From: Silurus meridionalis
Lineage: Eukaryota > Chordata > Actinopteri > Siluriformes > Siluridae
Direction of reading: 5' to 3'
Assembly: GCF_014805685.1 (NCBI RefSeq)
Contig: NW_025804663.1
Coordinates: forward strand, 346,001 to 410,000
Length of the DNA stretch: 64,000 nucleotides
How positions within the stretch are numbered: the first letter of the stretch is position 1; each line of letters opens with the position of its first letter. Below, one piece after another: positions 33,668 through 45,287 of this stretch. The position numbers and the translations under genes are program-made. The notes under the pieces are model-generated. The model made no database searches, was not told the origin of the DNA, and was given only the letters and a program-made list of their open reading frames with translations.

Positions 33668-34955
33668 TATGAAGTCCCGCTCTCAAAGGTGGAAAAACTG
33701 GAGAGACTTGTCAGCTCATATGTAAGGAAGTGGCTTGGCTTACCCAGGTGCTGCAGCAGTATTGGACTTTACAGCAAAGAGCTGCTACACCTGCCCATTG
33801 CCAGTCTGTAGAGGAGTACAAGTGTGCCAAAGTCAGACTGGAGATGATGCTACTGGATTCAAGCGATCCATTTGTAGCCCAAGCCACCCCTATCTTGGCC
33901 ACCAGAAGGAAGTGGACCCTGTTGGCTGCAACTGAGCAGGCAAAGGCAGCACTCAGACACAAGGACATCGTGGGCTGAGTGCAGGAGATGAGGAGTGGTC
34001 TTGGATTTGGGGCCAGTACACCAGTGTGGTGCAAGGCCTCTCTATCTCAGAGACGCAACATGGTGGTCCAGTAGGTACGTCAGGAGGAAGAAGCAAGAAG
34101 GTATGCCCAAGCTGTGGCACAGGCAAAGCAAGGGCAGTGGATGGCATGGGAAGGAGTGGGAAGGAGGAAGATCTCCTGGAAAGAGCAGTGGGAAAAGGAG
34201 ACATTCAGGGCGAGCTTTATCATCAGGGCTGCCTACGATGTTCTGCCTTCTCCCGCAAACCTAAGCCAATGGTATGCGAGGACCCCACGTGCCCTCTATG
34301 CCCAAGTCTAGCAACACTGAAGCACATCTTAGTGGGATGCAAGACCAGCCTCACCCAAGTCCGTTACACCTGGCGCCACAACCAGGTGCTGAAGTGTCTT
34401 GCTGCAGTTGTTGGAAAGTTGACGGACAAGGGTGAATGCCCTTCCTCCCCATCATCCCAGTGGCAGCCAACACCTTTTGTTTGGGAGGGTGAGAGTCAAG
34501 CCAACATCACCACCATAAGATCAGACTCTGGTCAGCTGGGCAGAGCACGGTACTGGAAGCTGCTGGCAGACTTGAATAAGAAACTCTGCTTCCCAGCTAA
34601 AATTGCAGCCACCAACCTGCAAACAGACCTTGTTCTGTGGTCAGCCTCGCTCAAGCTTGTCTACAATATCAAGCTCACCGTGCCCTGGGAGGGTGCAGTG
34701 GAGGAGGCCTATGAACGGAAAAGGCTGACCTACGCTGAACTTGCAGCCGATGCACAGCAACAAGGGTGGAAAGGTACGCCCAGTAGAAGTAGGTTGCAGA
34801 GGGTTCATAGGCATCACAACATCCAGGCTAATCAGGGAGATGGGAGTTCAAGAAAGGTCCACCTGCAGGCAGTCAAATTCCCCTCTGCACCTGCGGAAAA
34901 GGGAATCCAGTGGCTGTGGGTAAAGAGAAAAGACACTGCCTGGGTCTTTAAGTGA
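33668..34955 (+). pseudogene. R2-type C-terminal domain: CCHC finger and PD-(D/E)XK-like nuclease
   Basis: First a thumb/linker region (KWLGLPRCCSSIGLYSKELL, TRRKWTLLAATEQAKAALRH) ending in a TGA near 33976. In the next frame (34026-34955) comes the zinc finger CPLCPSLATLKHILVGC, which is C-x2-C-x7-H-x4-C as in R2-clade proteins. Then YTWRHNQVLKCLA and the nuclease core TDLVLWSASLKLVYNIKLTV with PWEGAVEEAYERKRLTYAEL. The family Pro-Asp is Thr-Asp here, and the second acidic position (ELTVPWE in relatives) reads IKLTVPWE, so the nuclease is probably inactive. RLE elements cut specific or semi-specific targets before reverse transcription. The clade (R2, NeSL or Hero type) is unresolved. Confidence 0.8.
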
Positions 34956-35110
34956 GTTAAAGACCCCTAGGGAGTGAACCTGGGATGCTGGGATTCACTG
35001 CTGAACCCTCTGGAGGAGTTATGGGCCTATCAGCGAAACACCCAGGAAGGAGGGCACCCACTTAACAACCCAAAGGGTGCCATCACACAGTTGACCATGC
35101 CACGGAGTCT

Positions 35111-35424
35111 CAGCAGTGCCTCAAGTATGCATTAAGGGATATCAACATCAAGTCCTACACAACAGATCTGAAATCAGTTTCCTTGACCACTTTAACGGCA
35201 GAAAAAAAACATATACTTCACCCTTAAATAACAGCAAGAAATCTCATCTTTGAACTGCTTCATTTTAGTGAATCAAACACATTGAATACAACCAGTCTGA
35301 TCACTGATCACAAACAAACGACTTGATTCAACTCTTTAACAAATCGAATCATTTGTATAAATCTACATGTAAGTAAATTTTATACTATTATTGTTGCTTT
35401 TGATTAGATCTTCATGTGTATTAC
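35111..35424. other. Spacer after the R2-like element
   Basis: AT-rich; nothing recognised. Confidence 0.5.
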
Positions 35425-35910
35425 TTGCCTCCGTGGATCTTCCCACTTCTTCCAGGCCTGCCTCTGGATAGTGTTCTCTTCGACTGGAGGCAGCTCTGTA
35501 CAGCTGGGGACGGTTTCTCATCAACGCCTTGGGTGGTTCCATGAAATTCCAGTGTAAGAACAGGAGCTTTAAGGATGGATTTGGATTGTAGTTAATATCA
35601 ACAGTCTACAGGTTGCTCTGATCTCCATCACTGCACCTTAACATTGTTTATCTGTAATAAATGGACATTTGGTGCAACCCAGATGAGGATGAGGTTCCCT
35701 CTTGAGTCTGGTTCCTCTCAAGGTTTCTTCCTTCTGCATCTCAGGGAGTTTTTCCTTCAGCACAGTCTCCACTGACTTGTTCATCAGGGACAAACATACA
35801 CTTATAAAGAATTTATTCATTTTTATCTCCACATTATCTGTGTAAAGCTGCTCTGAGACAATGTTCATTGTTAAAAGCGCAAAACAAATAAAGATTAATT
35901 AAATTGAATA
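35425..35910 (+). mobile_element. L2 3' UTR and tail fragment
   Basis: Plus-strand L2 3' UTR: ATGGACATTTGGTGCAACCC, then GTTCCTCTCAAGGTTTCTTC, GTAAAGCTGCTCTGAGACAA, and a final AAGCGCAAAACAAATAAAG. There is no RT. It is 5'-truncated. Confidence 0.85.
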
Positions 35911-36640
35911 TTAATGACTAACAGCTTCACTCCAAACTATTTTTTAAAGTATGTTGTTCAGTAGCTTGTGTCTTCATGATCATCTGAACTTTTGACAAGT
36001 GACATCATGTGACACATTTGGCGGTGTCTGTCGATATACTGATTTAAATGTGGTTTCTGTGTATTTGTTGTGTGATTTTTACTTACAGTAAACCAGCAGT
36101 TGATACACTGAGGATTTGTATCTATATATAATCTGTATAGAAATTTTATTTACTACAGGTTTGTGTAGAACTAAAAAATAACAATATTAAATATTCTTTA
36201 CCATCTCATTTAATTTATGTCTTTCCAATCCAGACATCAGGTCCAGGTAACGTCAATGATAATTGTAATTCATTTGAGATTTTAATTTAATTGATTTTAG
36301 TTTTCTTACTTCCTCTAGATTTTCTTTTTGATTAACGGTTTTGTCTCGAAAGTATGTCTTGTATGAAAGATCTTGAGCTTGATTTCTTCTGCCAGGGTTA
36401 ATGATGTGGACACTCCTGAAACCATTATGTATTAAAGATTATTGAACGATATGAGTGATAGTCCCTCCTGCTGTCTCATCATAATATTGGTAACAGGTTT
36501 ATTAATGTTTCATGGTCATAAAGCAGCACTTTAAAGCTGGGCGGAATAAGGTAAAGGAATAAGATTATATAGATTATAAAAAAGCTTAATAAAATAAACA
36601 CACTACTCTAAGTACTCTACACACTAAGTTTTTTTCTTGT
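35911..36640. other. Non-coding AT-rich spacer
   Basis: No gene or repeat identified. Confidence 0.5.
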
Positions 36641-36644
36641 GGTT

Positions 36645-36965
36645 TTGTTTCTTGTGTAAACTTTGGAATAGTCTTCCTGTCAGTGTTCCAGACTCAGACA
36701 CACTCTCCCAGTTTAAGCGTAGATTAAAGACGAGGCAAAAAACATACATATCACAACTGGTGCTGGAGAACATCTAATCACATGCACATTATTATCTTGT
36801 CCTTGTTAATATCATGAGCAGCAGCTACACTAATTCCACACTGCTTCTCTTTCTCTACCCATCTTGAGGCATTCTGAGGTTGCTCCAGCCTTAGTCATGT
36901 CCCACTACATGAAGATTTCAAAGAGAAGATGCTAACACTGTGAGGATCCCGAGCCATCTGGAGAT
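36645..36965 (+). mobile_element. L2-like LINE C-terminal fragment (third type)
   Basis: Frame WNSLPVSVPDSDTLSQFKRR then LKTRQKTYI is the C-terminal block of L2-like ORF2 proteins, followed by a 3' UTR (TTGAGGCATTCTGAGGTTGC). The wording differs from LINE A and copies 1 and 2, so it is another subfamily. Confidence 0.7.
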
Positions 36966-37022
36966 TGAACCAGTGCCGTTTAAATTCCACTTTATAAGTA
37001 TATTATACTTATATATAAGTAT

Positions 37023-39520
37023 AATATGCGCTCCTCCACGTCCTCATTTCACCACCACGTCTCTTTGTCTTTCTTTCTATTTCCAGATGTTACACCAAGT
37101 ATTTTCTATCTGTCTCCCTCATCACTCCTGCAGAAGTTCCACAATCATCCAGCACCTCTTCAACACCACCGAGCTCCTGTCTGACCTCTTCCCTGAACCT
37201 CACACTACAGTCTTCCTCCTTCAGTTTCCACCATCTTATTCTTCTTTCAGTCCTCACTCTCCTCCTCTTCTTCACCTCCAAAACCATCGTACAGACCACC
37301 ATCCGATGCTGTCTAGCTACACTGTCCCCTGCCAACACCTTACAGTCCAATCTCCTTCAGGTTGCATCTCCTACATAGAACATAGTCCACCTGTGTGCAC
37401 CTTCCTTCACTCTTATACGTCACCCTATGATCCTCCTTCTTCTTGAAATACGTGTTCACCACTGCCATTTCCATCCTTTTAGCAAAATCTACCACCATCT
37501 GCCCTTCCACATTCCTCTCCTTAAAACAATCACCTCCTCATCACCTCTGTTCCCTTCACCTACATGCCCATTAAAGTCTGCCCCAATCACCAATCTTTCA
37601 TTCCTAGGTTCACCTTCTACCACTTCATCTAACTCACTACAGAATTCTTCCTTCTCCTCCATCTCACAACCAACTTGTGGAGCAGAAGCACAGATGACAT
37701 TTATCATTTACATTTACATTTGTGGCATTTAGCAGACGCCCTTATCCAGAGGGACGTACAAAAGTGCTTTAAATCTCTAGTAATGAATAAATCTACAATG
37801 GGACACAAGATTACAAACTTAATATATATATATACCTTTTGAATTCTACAAACTTGGAAAGTGCTAATTTAAGTGTTTCAGGAAGAGGTAGGTCTTCAGT
37901 CGTCGCTTGAAGATAGTCAGGGACTCTGCTGTACGGACATCTAGGGAAGTTCATTCCACCACCTCGGTTCCAGAACAGAGAAGAGCCTTGAAGTGTACTT
38001 ACCTCTCATTCTAAGAGAAAGTGGTACCAGTGGAGCTGTGCTGGAGGATCTCAGACAGTGTGGTGCAGTGCGAGATGTGATGAGGTCTATGAGGTACGAT
38101 GGCGCTGGTCCATTTTTGGCCTTGTAGGCAAACATCAGTGTTTTGAATCTGATACGTGCAGCTACTGGAAGCCAGTGAAGGAGCAGCAGTGGGGTGGTGT
38201 GGGAGAACATGGGCAGATTGAACACAAGTCGTGCAGCTGCATTTTGGATCATTTGCAGTGGCTAAATAGCGTTCAGGGGAAGACCTGCCAGCAAAGAGAG
38301 CTGCAGTAGTCGAGTTTTGAAATGACAAGAGACTAAACAAGCATCTGTGCAGCCTGTGTGGACAGAAATGGTTGAATCCTTCGAAAGTTGTAGAAAAAAA
38401 TCGACTGGAACGAGTCACATTAGCGACATGTTGGAAGAAGGACAGTTAATTGTCCATAGTCACCCCAAGGTTATGAGCAGTGGCTGAAGAGGAGAGCAGA
38501 GAGTAATGAAGTGTTATTTGGAGATCTTGACGTGGAGATGAATCACCTATGATGACCAGCAGTTCTGTTTTGCTGGGGTTGAGTTTTAGTTGGTGAGCAC
38601 TCATCCATGAAGATATATCTGTCAAGCATGCCGAGATCCGAGCAGAAGCTGTGGTATCTGATGGAGGGAAAGAAGAGATTAGTTGAGTGTCGTCTGCATA
38701 GCAGTGATAAGGAAACTTATGTGAGGATATGACTTCACCAATGGAGTGGGTATAGAGGGAGAAAAGGAGGGGACTAAGTACCGAGCCTTGTGGGACACCA
38801 GTGGTGAGTCTGCACAGGGCAGATGTGGATCCCCTCCATGTTACCTGGTATTAGCGACCTTCCAGGTAGGAAGCAAACCATTCCCATGCTGTTCCACGGA
38901 TACCGAGGCTCTTGTGGTTGACTGTGTCAAATGCTGCTGAAAGGTCCAGGAAGATAAGTACAGATGACAACTTGGCTGATTGAGCAGCATGCAGTTTCTC
39001 AGAAACACCCAAAAGGGCGTCTCTGTGGAATGTGCCGCTTTAAACCCAGACTGGTTTGGATCATGGTGGTTATCATCACTCCTTCAACTTCCAGCTTCAT
39101 GATCATCACCCTATCAGAAGCTCTCTTCACCTCCACTACACTCTTACTGTACTCTTCCTTCAGAATCACCCCTACACCATTTCTCTTTCCATCCACCCCA
39201 TGATAGAACAGTTTAAACACCTCCAATGTTCCTGCTCTTACTCCCTTTCCACTTGGTCTCCTGAACACACAGCATATCTACCTTTCTCCTCTCCATCATA
39301 TCAGCTCCCTCTCTCCCTTTACCAGTCTTAGTACCAACATTTAAAGTACCAACCTGAACCTGGACTGATCTGGTATGACATTCTGATATCATTCTGATCC
39401 GCATATTTGATTTAGCACATGTTTTACGCTGGATGTCCTTCATAACACAAACCTGCACTTGAGAGCGACACAAAGAGTGCACTGGCCTGTGCAACACTAA
39501 TGACTGGGTTTTCATCATCA
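37023..39520 (-). mobile_element. RTE-like LINE 5' half, split by LINE B
   Basis: Minus orientation. 39521-39213 holds the N-terminus (MKDIQRKTCAKSNMRIRM, then VGTLNVGTKTGKGREGADMM and MLCVQETKWKGSKSRNIG, the endonuclease start). 39268-39070 has VKRASDRVMIMKLEVEGVMI. After LINE B, 37707-37023 continues with ICASAPQVGCEMEEKEEFC, ERLVIGADFNGHVGEGNRG and the end of the endonuclease. The 3' half with the RT is absent, which is opposite to normal 5' truncation. Confidence 0.85.
37708..39069 (-). mobile_element. L2-like LINE B inserted in the RTE
   Basis: Flanked by TTATCAT at 37701-37707 and 39070-39076. Tail GGCATTTAGCAGACGCCCTT with ACATTT repeats at the left. C-terminal block MIQNAAARLVFNLPMFSHTT, then TPLLLLHWLPVAARIRFKTL (37941-38252). 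RT pieces in several frames up to about 38990: motif A-like [15 protein letters not shown], a [23 protein letters not shown] motif B, and a YADDTQ motif near 38700. 5'-truncated with many frameshifts. Confidence 0.85.
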
Positions 39521-39541
39521 CTGAATGTCCATTTTTATACG

Positions 39542-39544
<3 letters not shown>

Positions 39545-39599
<55 letters not shown>

Positions 39600-39743
39600 C
39601 TATATGTATATTTCTTTTGTTTTCTCATTCAGTCTCCAGGTCACATACATTCACATGACTCTGGTTTTCCCCTTTGGGCTGTAAAAATGTAGACCAGGAA
39701 GAATTACAAACAACACAAATGAAAGTCTATATAGCAGAAAAAG

Positions 39744-39788
<45 letters not shown>
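39545..39788. repeat. GT (39545-39597) and GA (39748-39787) microsatellites
   Basis: Two pure dinucleotide runs separated by about 150 bp of unique sequence. Confidence 0.95.
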
Positions 39789-39791
<3 letters not shown>

Positions 39792-39861
39792 TGAAAGAAG
39801 GATAAAGACAAATCCAACACAGATTTGTCATTTATCTGCAACAAAACTACATTTGATGTAT

Positions 39862-40045
39862 TTTTTTACATTTGCAGCATTTGGTAAAAACCCTCAGATC
39901 CATTTACAATCTCATTTATACACAGAGTTGTTGAGGGTCAAGGGCTGAGCAGCAACAGCTTAGTGGTTGTGATGGGATTTGAACGCATGACCTTCAGAGC
40001 AGCAGTCCAGCATTTTAACCTCTGATCTAACACTTCCCCCATAGA
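39862..40045. repeat. Dispersed fish repeat with tRNA-like B-box sequence
   Basis: Order of words is as in a common teleost repeat: TTTGCAGCATTTGGTAAAAA, CCATTTACAATCTCATTTAT, GGGATTTGAACGCATGACCT, CAGTCCAGCATTTTAACCTC, CACTTCCCCC. The GATTTGAACGC part resembles a tRNA B box in reverse. Family name not assigned. Confidence 0.6.
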
Positions 40046-40570
40046 GTAAGTACAACAGTAGCATTTGAGGGAGAATACACTAAAAACCTAACAACGTGAA
40101 TATTATCACCAAATACATTATTTTAATATAATAAATTACAAGAAAAACCCAACAGCATTTAATAAAATAGTGTGTGCTGGATCAAGTGCTTTTCTATTGT
40201 CTGTGCTGCTCAGTAATAACTGTTAACTCACTTTAACCAGTCGTTCATGTGAAAATTACAGCTCGCTCTATAAAGTGACTGTTTGTGTTTAGTGGTTTTA
40301 TGTCTATTGTGTCTACACTATTATCATCAGAATCAGAATACTTTTTAATTCCAGAAGGACATTTTTGGGTTGCAGTTGGTGTAAAAAAAAGTGTCAAAAA
40401 GGTAAAAAAGGTAAAAAAAAAAATTGAAATGAAATCTTTAATGTATTGATGTTTATAGCTGTGTTACATCCGGCTCTGAGACTCAGACGCAGCATCAGCA
40501 GGCTTTTACTGTGCGTGTAATTACACACTCATATTTACAGACATTTGAAGTCATTTTATCAGGAAAGCTT
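40046..40570. other. Non-coding spacer
   Basis: Nothing recognised; A-rich tracts near 40380-40430. Confidence 0.5.
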
Positions 40571-40577
40571 ACACACA

Positions 40578-40631
<54 letters not shown>
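40571..40631. repeat. CA microsatellite
   Basis: AC run of about 28 units next to the transposon below. Confidence 0.95.
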
Positions 40632-40633
<2 letters not shown>

Positions 40634-40693
40634 GGCAGATGAAGTGTATTAAGGTTCTGATCGAGAGATTCCTCCTCTGTACGTGATGGATTA

Positions 40694-42592
40694 CAGTTTT
40701 TTTGGATTGCTTAAGCAAGACTTTGTTACCATATGAAACACACACACGTTTCACATTACTATACTTTGTTTGCATGAGTTACACTCTGCTGTGATAAACC
40801 TAAAACACTTTTAGCACTTCTACTTCCCTATGAATAGAGTAGGCTACCATCAATGAAGTACAAATATAATGTAAATTCACCAAACACTACACAAGACCAA
40901 TGTTGCAGACTGAAGAAACTCATTTATTTGTCAACATGCCCAAAATGTTGACATGGAGACTCATAATTCTGTAACAAAACGTCCCTTCACGTATTGTACT
41001 GTAAGTTTACTGTAAAAAGAAAAAGAATAAAGAACTAGACATTGTCTCTTCGCCTAGCTGGATCTGGCATTTCATCAACATCGCAGGCAATGTTGTCATT
41101 TGCAAGACACCTTGGAAAGAAACGTCTTGAATGACGAATCCATCCTTGCATTGCTGCTACCTCCATCTGGTCACAGGCCTCCTCCATGGCTTGGATGAGG
41201 GGTACCTCAGCCTGGAGACAGAGATCATATACCTTCCACCGCCATGCCAAGAAAAACTCTTCTATAGGGTTGAGGAATAGAGAGTATGGTGGAATAATAA
41301 ACCCAGCCTCATCCACGTAAATGAACTCATGCTGGATCTCCTCTCCATCCATTCGTAAAACTCTCTGAAGAACAGTGTCATGCAAAAGTGTGTAGTTCAG
41401 TGTAGATCTAGTTTACATGTTTCAGTACAGTAAAAGCTAAAAAAAAACTGCTAAAGTGAATACATACCTCTGCATAATCATGCCGCAGTCGTTTCACCCT
41501 TTCGGAATTGCGCTCGAAAGGCACTCTATAAATTTGCTTCATTTGAAGATGTCTTTTTTTTTTGGATGCGTGCCAGTGTTGATGTTGAGACCTGATGGAT
41601 ATCGTTGAAACTGGCGTGGTTATTGACAATGTTAGCTTGAAGCTGATTGAGTGTTATAGCATTGTTGGCTAAAACCATGATTACTATCTCCCTCTCTTGC
41701 TGTTCTGTGAACATAGGAGGCCTTCCCCTTGTCGTTCCTGACCCTCAATCCTATGTAGAAAAAAACAGTATACAATAGTACAGTAATTTCACAGGAAAAG
41801 GTAACAGAAGTGCTGATAGTGCATAGAATACAGTACTGTGAGCAGTTACTGAAACTGTGCAGATGTTTTTGATATGATGATATTTTTACAATACCTATTT
41901 TCCAGTTGAAATGTTCTTATCACACTTGCCACTGTGTATCGGCTTAGATTTGGCTGCACTCGCAGTCCATGCTCCCTCAGCGTCAGGCCGTGGTTGACAA
42001 TGTGGTCAACCAGTGTTGCGCGGATCTCATTTGTCAGATTCTGTCCTCTGTGAGCACCTTCTTGTCTTCCTCTTCCTCTACCTCTGCCTCCAGCATGGCC
42101 TCCATCTCTTCCTCTTCCTCTGTAGATTCCTCCTCTGTTTATTCCTCTTCCTCCTCCTCCTTGTCCCCTTCCTCATTCTCCTCGTTCTCCTCCTCGTCTT
42201 ACTCTTTCTCTGACTCCTACTATTGTGTTTGAAGACCGATGCTCTTACCTGTTGCTTTTTATAGTGCTTATACACCTGATTGGTGTGTCTGCAATTAAGC
42301 GAACAATTGTTTGCACATCTGATGAACCAATTGGCTGGACGGTGCAGTAATTTGACAGTCAGTGATTTGGTATTGCAAGGAAGTGACTTCATGATAGATT
42401 TTTGTGTGTAATGTATGTTAAGTGTGTTTAGTGTTTTGCAAATCACTGTGTGTAGAGTTTTGCAACAAGTGTGAGGTTGACATTGTGCTTATAGTTGTGC
42501 AAATATGGGCTGATGTTTTGCCTCTTGAGTGTAAGGTTTTGCTAACAGTGTACTACTTTTAATTTTAGTTTGTAAGCAATCCAAAAAAACTG
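40694..42592 (-). mobile_element. Tc1/mariner-superfamily DNA transposon with both ends
   Basis: Inverted ends CAGTTTTTTTGGATTGCTTA match perfectly at 40694-40713 and 42573-42592, each next to a TA (40692-40693 and 42593-42594), the expected target duplication. The transposase lies inside on the minus strand. Total length 1,899 bp. Confidence 0.88.
41035..42140 (-). pseudogene. IS630/Tc1-like transposase, deleted in the catalytic core, two introns
   Basis: Exon 1 (about 42140-41895): Gly/Arg-rich start, then EIRATLVDHIVNHGLTLREH and QPNLSRYTVASVIRTFQLEN (first DNA-binding helices). A GT-AG intron spans 41894-41751. Exon 2 (41750-41468): RGRPPMFTEQQEREIVIMVL, then QANIVNNHASFNDIHQVSTS, a frameshift in an A-run, and MKQIYRVPFERNSERVKRLR HDYAE. 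A GT-AG intron spans 41467-41365. Exon 3: VLRMDGEEIQHEF, first catalytic Asp in IYVDEAGF, then directly PPYSLFLNPIEEFFLAWRWK (last acidic residue). The segment with the second Asp is missing, so the enzyme is dead. The C-terminus is HSRRFFPRCLANDNIACDVD. Confidence 0.85.
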
Positions 42593-43178
42593 TAATAAAC
42601 TCTAGTTAATACACATGTTGTGTTGATGAGCTGGTTTTCTCCATCACCCTGATCTCACGAGCAAAATGTTCACGTGTGAGGAAGTGGGATTACAGTGGAT
42701 CTGGATTTCACTGGAATTTATATTTATTGTGATGAAATAATGAGTACATTTACAGATTACTTCACACTCACCTCGTCCTCATCCTCACCCTGACCTTCAT
42801 CATGGGGTTTGTTTGCAAATGATTAATTATTCATTAAAATCTGAATTTATTAGAAAATGTAAATATTTGTGCACCGGGAGGAATTTGCTGAATTAAATCA
42901 TAAACTGGGTTGTTTTCAGTAGAATTTTTATTTTTATTTTTAATAACAATTTATTTAGATTTTTCTCAGCCTGGTGACACGCAGCTTTGTGTAGATATTG
43001 TTCCTAATCACGAGGACAAATGTACTGTGGTGTAACACACACACACACACACACAGTCATTTTTGATCACATCATCTCTGACCTCCATCTGTGTGACCTG
43101 CTGCTGTGCTTAATCATCTGTTGATCCCAAAATCCTCCAAATCCCACAGAGCAGATTGGAAACCAGCAGAAAACCCTG

Positions 43179-43245
<67 letters not shown>

Positions 43246-43384
43246 CACTACAGTGATAATGTAAAATACATTTTAAATATTTCAAATAAATGATATCATT
43301 ACATTTTATTATTTATTATTAACAAAGTCATTAGAGTTACTCAGGTCAGGAGACTCTCAGTGTCCCAACTCCGGATAAATGTGG
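42593..43384. other. Non-coding spacer with CA and GT microsatellites
   Basis: CA run at 43037-43056 and GT run at 43183-43244. No gene seen. Confidence 0.6.
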
Positions 43385-43533
43385 AGGGTTGTGTTATGAA
43401 GGACATTCAGTATAAAACATGTGCCACATCTAATATGCTGATCAGGAATCAGAACTTCATAGTGGATCGGTCGAGGCCCGGGTTACCAACGACCACCACA
43501 GGTATCAATAACAACAGGGTACTGGTGTAAACT

Positions 43534-44627
43534 GTGCTGCTGCTGGCTGAAGGAGGAGAAGGAGAGGAGGAAGACGTCTACAGAGACAGCAGGGAAAGGA
43601 GAAGTGGAGGAGAAGTGGAGGTTCTGGTTGGTACTTTAAATGTTGGTACTATGACTGGTAAAGGGAGAGAGGGAGCTGATATGATGGAGAGGAGAAAGGT
43701 AGAGATGTTGTGTGTTCAGGAGACCAAGTGGAAAGGGAGTAAGAGCAGGAACATTGGAGATGTTTAAACTGTTCTATCATGGTGTGGATGGAAAGAGAAA
43801 TGGTGTAGGGGGGATTCTGAAGGAAGAGTACAGTAAGAGTGTAGTGGAGGTGAAGAGAGTTTCTGATAGGGTGATGAACGTGAAGCTGGAAGATGAAGGG
43901 ATGATGATAAATGTCATTATTGCTTATGCTCCACAATTGGGTTGTGAGAAGGAGGAGAAGGAAAGATTCTGGAGTGAGTGAGATGAAGTGGTAGAAGGTG
44001 TAGGAATGAACGATTGGTGATTGGAGCAGACTTTAATGGGCATGTAGGTGAAGGGAACAGAGGTGATGAGGAGGTGATGGTAGGTATGGTTTTAAGGAGA
44101 GGAATGTGGAAGGGCAGATGGTGGTAGATTTTGCTAAAAGGATGGAAATGGCAGTGGTGAACACGTATTTTAAGAAGAAGGAGGATCACAGGGTGACGTA
44201 TAAGAGTGGAGGAAGGTGCACACAGGTGGATTATGTGCTATGTAGGAGATGCAACCTGAAGGAGATTGGAGACTGAAAGGCTTTGGCAGGGGACAGTGTA
44301 GCTAGACAGCATCGGATGGTGGTCTGTAGGATGGTTTTGGAGGTGAAGAAGAAGAGGAGGAGAGTGAGGACTGAAAGAAGAATAAGATGGTGGAAACTGA
44401 AGGAGGAAGAGTGTAGTGTGAGGTTCAGGGAAGAGGTCAGACAGGAGCTCTGTGGTGGTGAAGACGTGCTGGATGATTGTGGAACTACTGCAGGAGTGAT
44501 GAGGGAGGCAGTTAGGAAGGTACTTGGTGTAATATCTGGAAATAGAAAGAAAGACAAAGAAACGTGGTGGTGGAATGAGGAAGTGCAGGAGAGAAGAAGG
44601 AGAAAGAGGTTGGAGAAACAGAATTAA
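43534..44627 (+). pseudogene. RTE endonuclease pseudogene
   Basis: Apurinic-type endonuclease in three frames (43534-43767, 43712-43981, 44283-44627), with stops at 43765-43767 and 43979-43981. The QET motif (VQETKWKG), the RNGVGGIL block, the APQ block (IIAYAPQLGC) and the SxxRQHRMVV end block are present. It nicks target DNA in active elements; here it is broken. Confidence 0.8.
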
Positions 44628-44953
44628 ATCGACAGAGTGATGAGAAAAGTAGGCAGAAGAACAAGGAGATGCAGCAGCAGGTAAAGAGGGATGTGGTGAA
44701 AGCCAAGGAAAAGGCATAAGAGGAGCTGTATGAGAGGTTGGACACTGAGGAAGGAGAAAAGGATTTGTAGCGATTGGCCAGGCAGAGGGACCGAGCTGGG
44801 AAGGATGTGCTGCAAGTTAGAGCAATAAAGGATGGAGATTGAAATGTGTTGACTAGTGAGGAGAGTGTGTTGAGAAGGTGGAGAGAGTATTTTGAGCAGC
44901 TGATGAATGAGGAAAATGAGAGAGAGAAAGAGAGAGAGGTATTGTATGAGGAG

Positions 44954-45287
44954 TTTGCACTACATTGTTCTGTTTGTATTCTCTCCTGGGTATAGTTTTT
45001 ACATTTCTCCTCACACAGTACTGTATATGTAAGTATACAGTAGGTTTACTAGTCGCCGCTATACTTGGTTTTTGTCTTTTGTCTTGTCTTGTGTTGTCTG
45101 TCTGCACTCTGTCTGTCTGTACTGTTCTTTTGTTTGCACTGTTTGCACCAGGCTGCACTCGATGCACTTTATGTTGTTTTGTTGTTTAGTGTAGCACCAG
45201 GGTTCCGGAGGAACGTTGTTTCATTTTAACTGTGTACTGTGTACCACTGTGTATAGTAAAAATGACAATAAAAGCCACTTGACTTGG
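44954..45287 (+). mobile_element. Rex1-like LINE 3' UTR inserted in the RTE
   Basis: About 334 bp, the reverse complement of 6247-6600 in the Rex1-like element: CTGGGTATAGTTTTTACATT, CTTGGTTTTTGTCTTTTGTC, CAGGGTTCCGGAGGAACGTT, ending GACAATAAAAGCCACTTGAC TTG. 5'-truncated, same orientation as its host. Confidence 0.85.

Larger units (their letters stand above)
29590..35110 (+). mobile_element. R2-like LINE with restriction-like endonuclease, split by an L2
   Basis: Left part 29590-29950, right part 33662-35110. The frame rejoins exactly across the insertion: LLPRLLWPLTL on the left continues as YEVPLSKVEKLERLVSSYVR on the right. Upstream RT catalytic motifs are missing, so the copy begins downstream of the active site. 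A spacer follows the coding end (about 34955) up to about 35110. Confidence 0.8.

Noticed and set aside
41969..42446. Ser-rich (plus) and Arg-rich (minus) open frames
   Set aside because: Low-complexity shadows of the Gly/Arg-rich start of the Tc1-like transposase on the minus strand.
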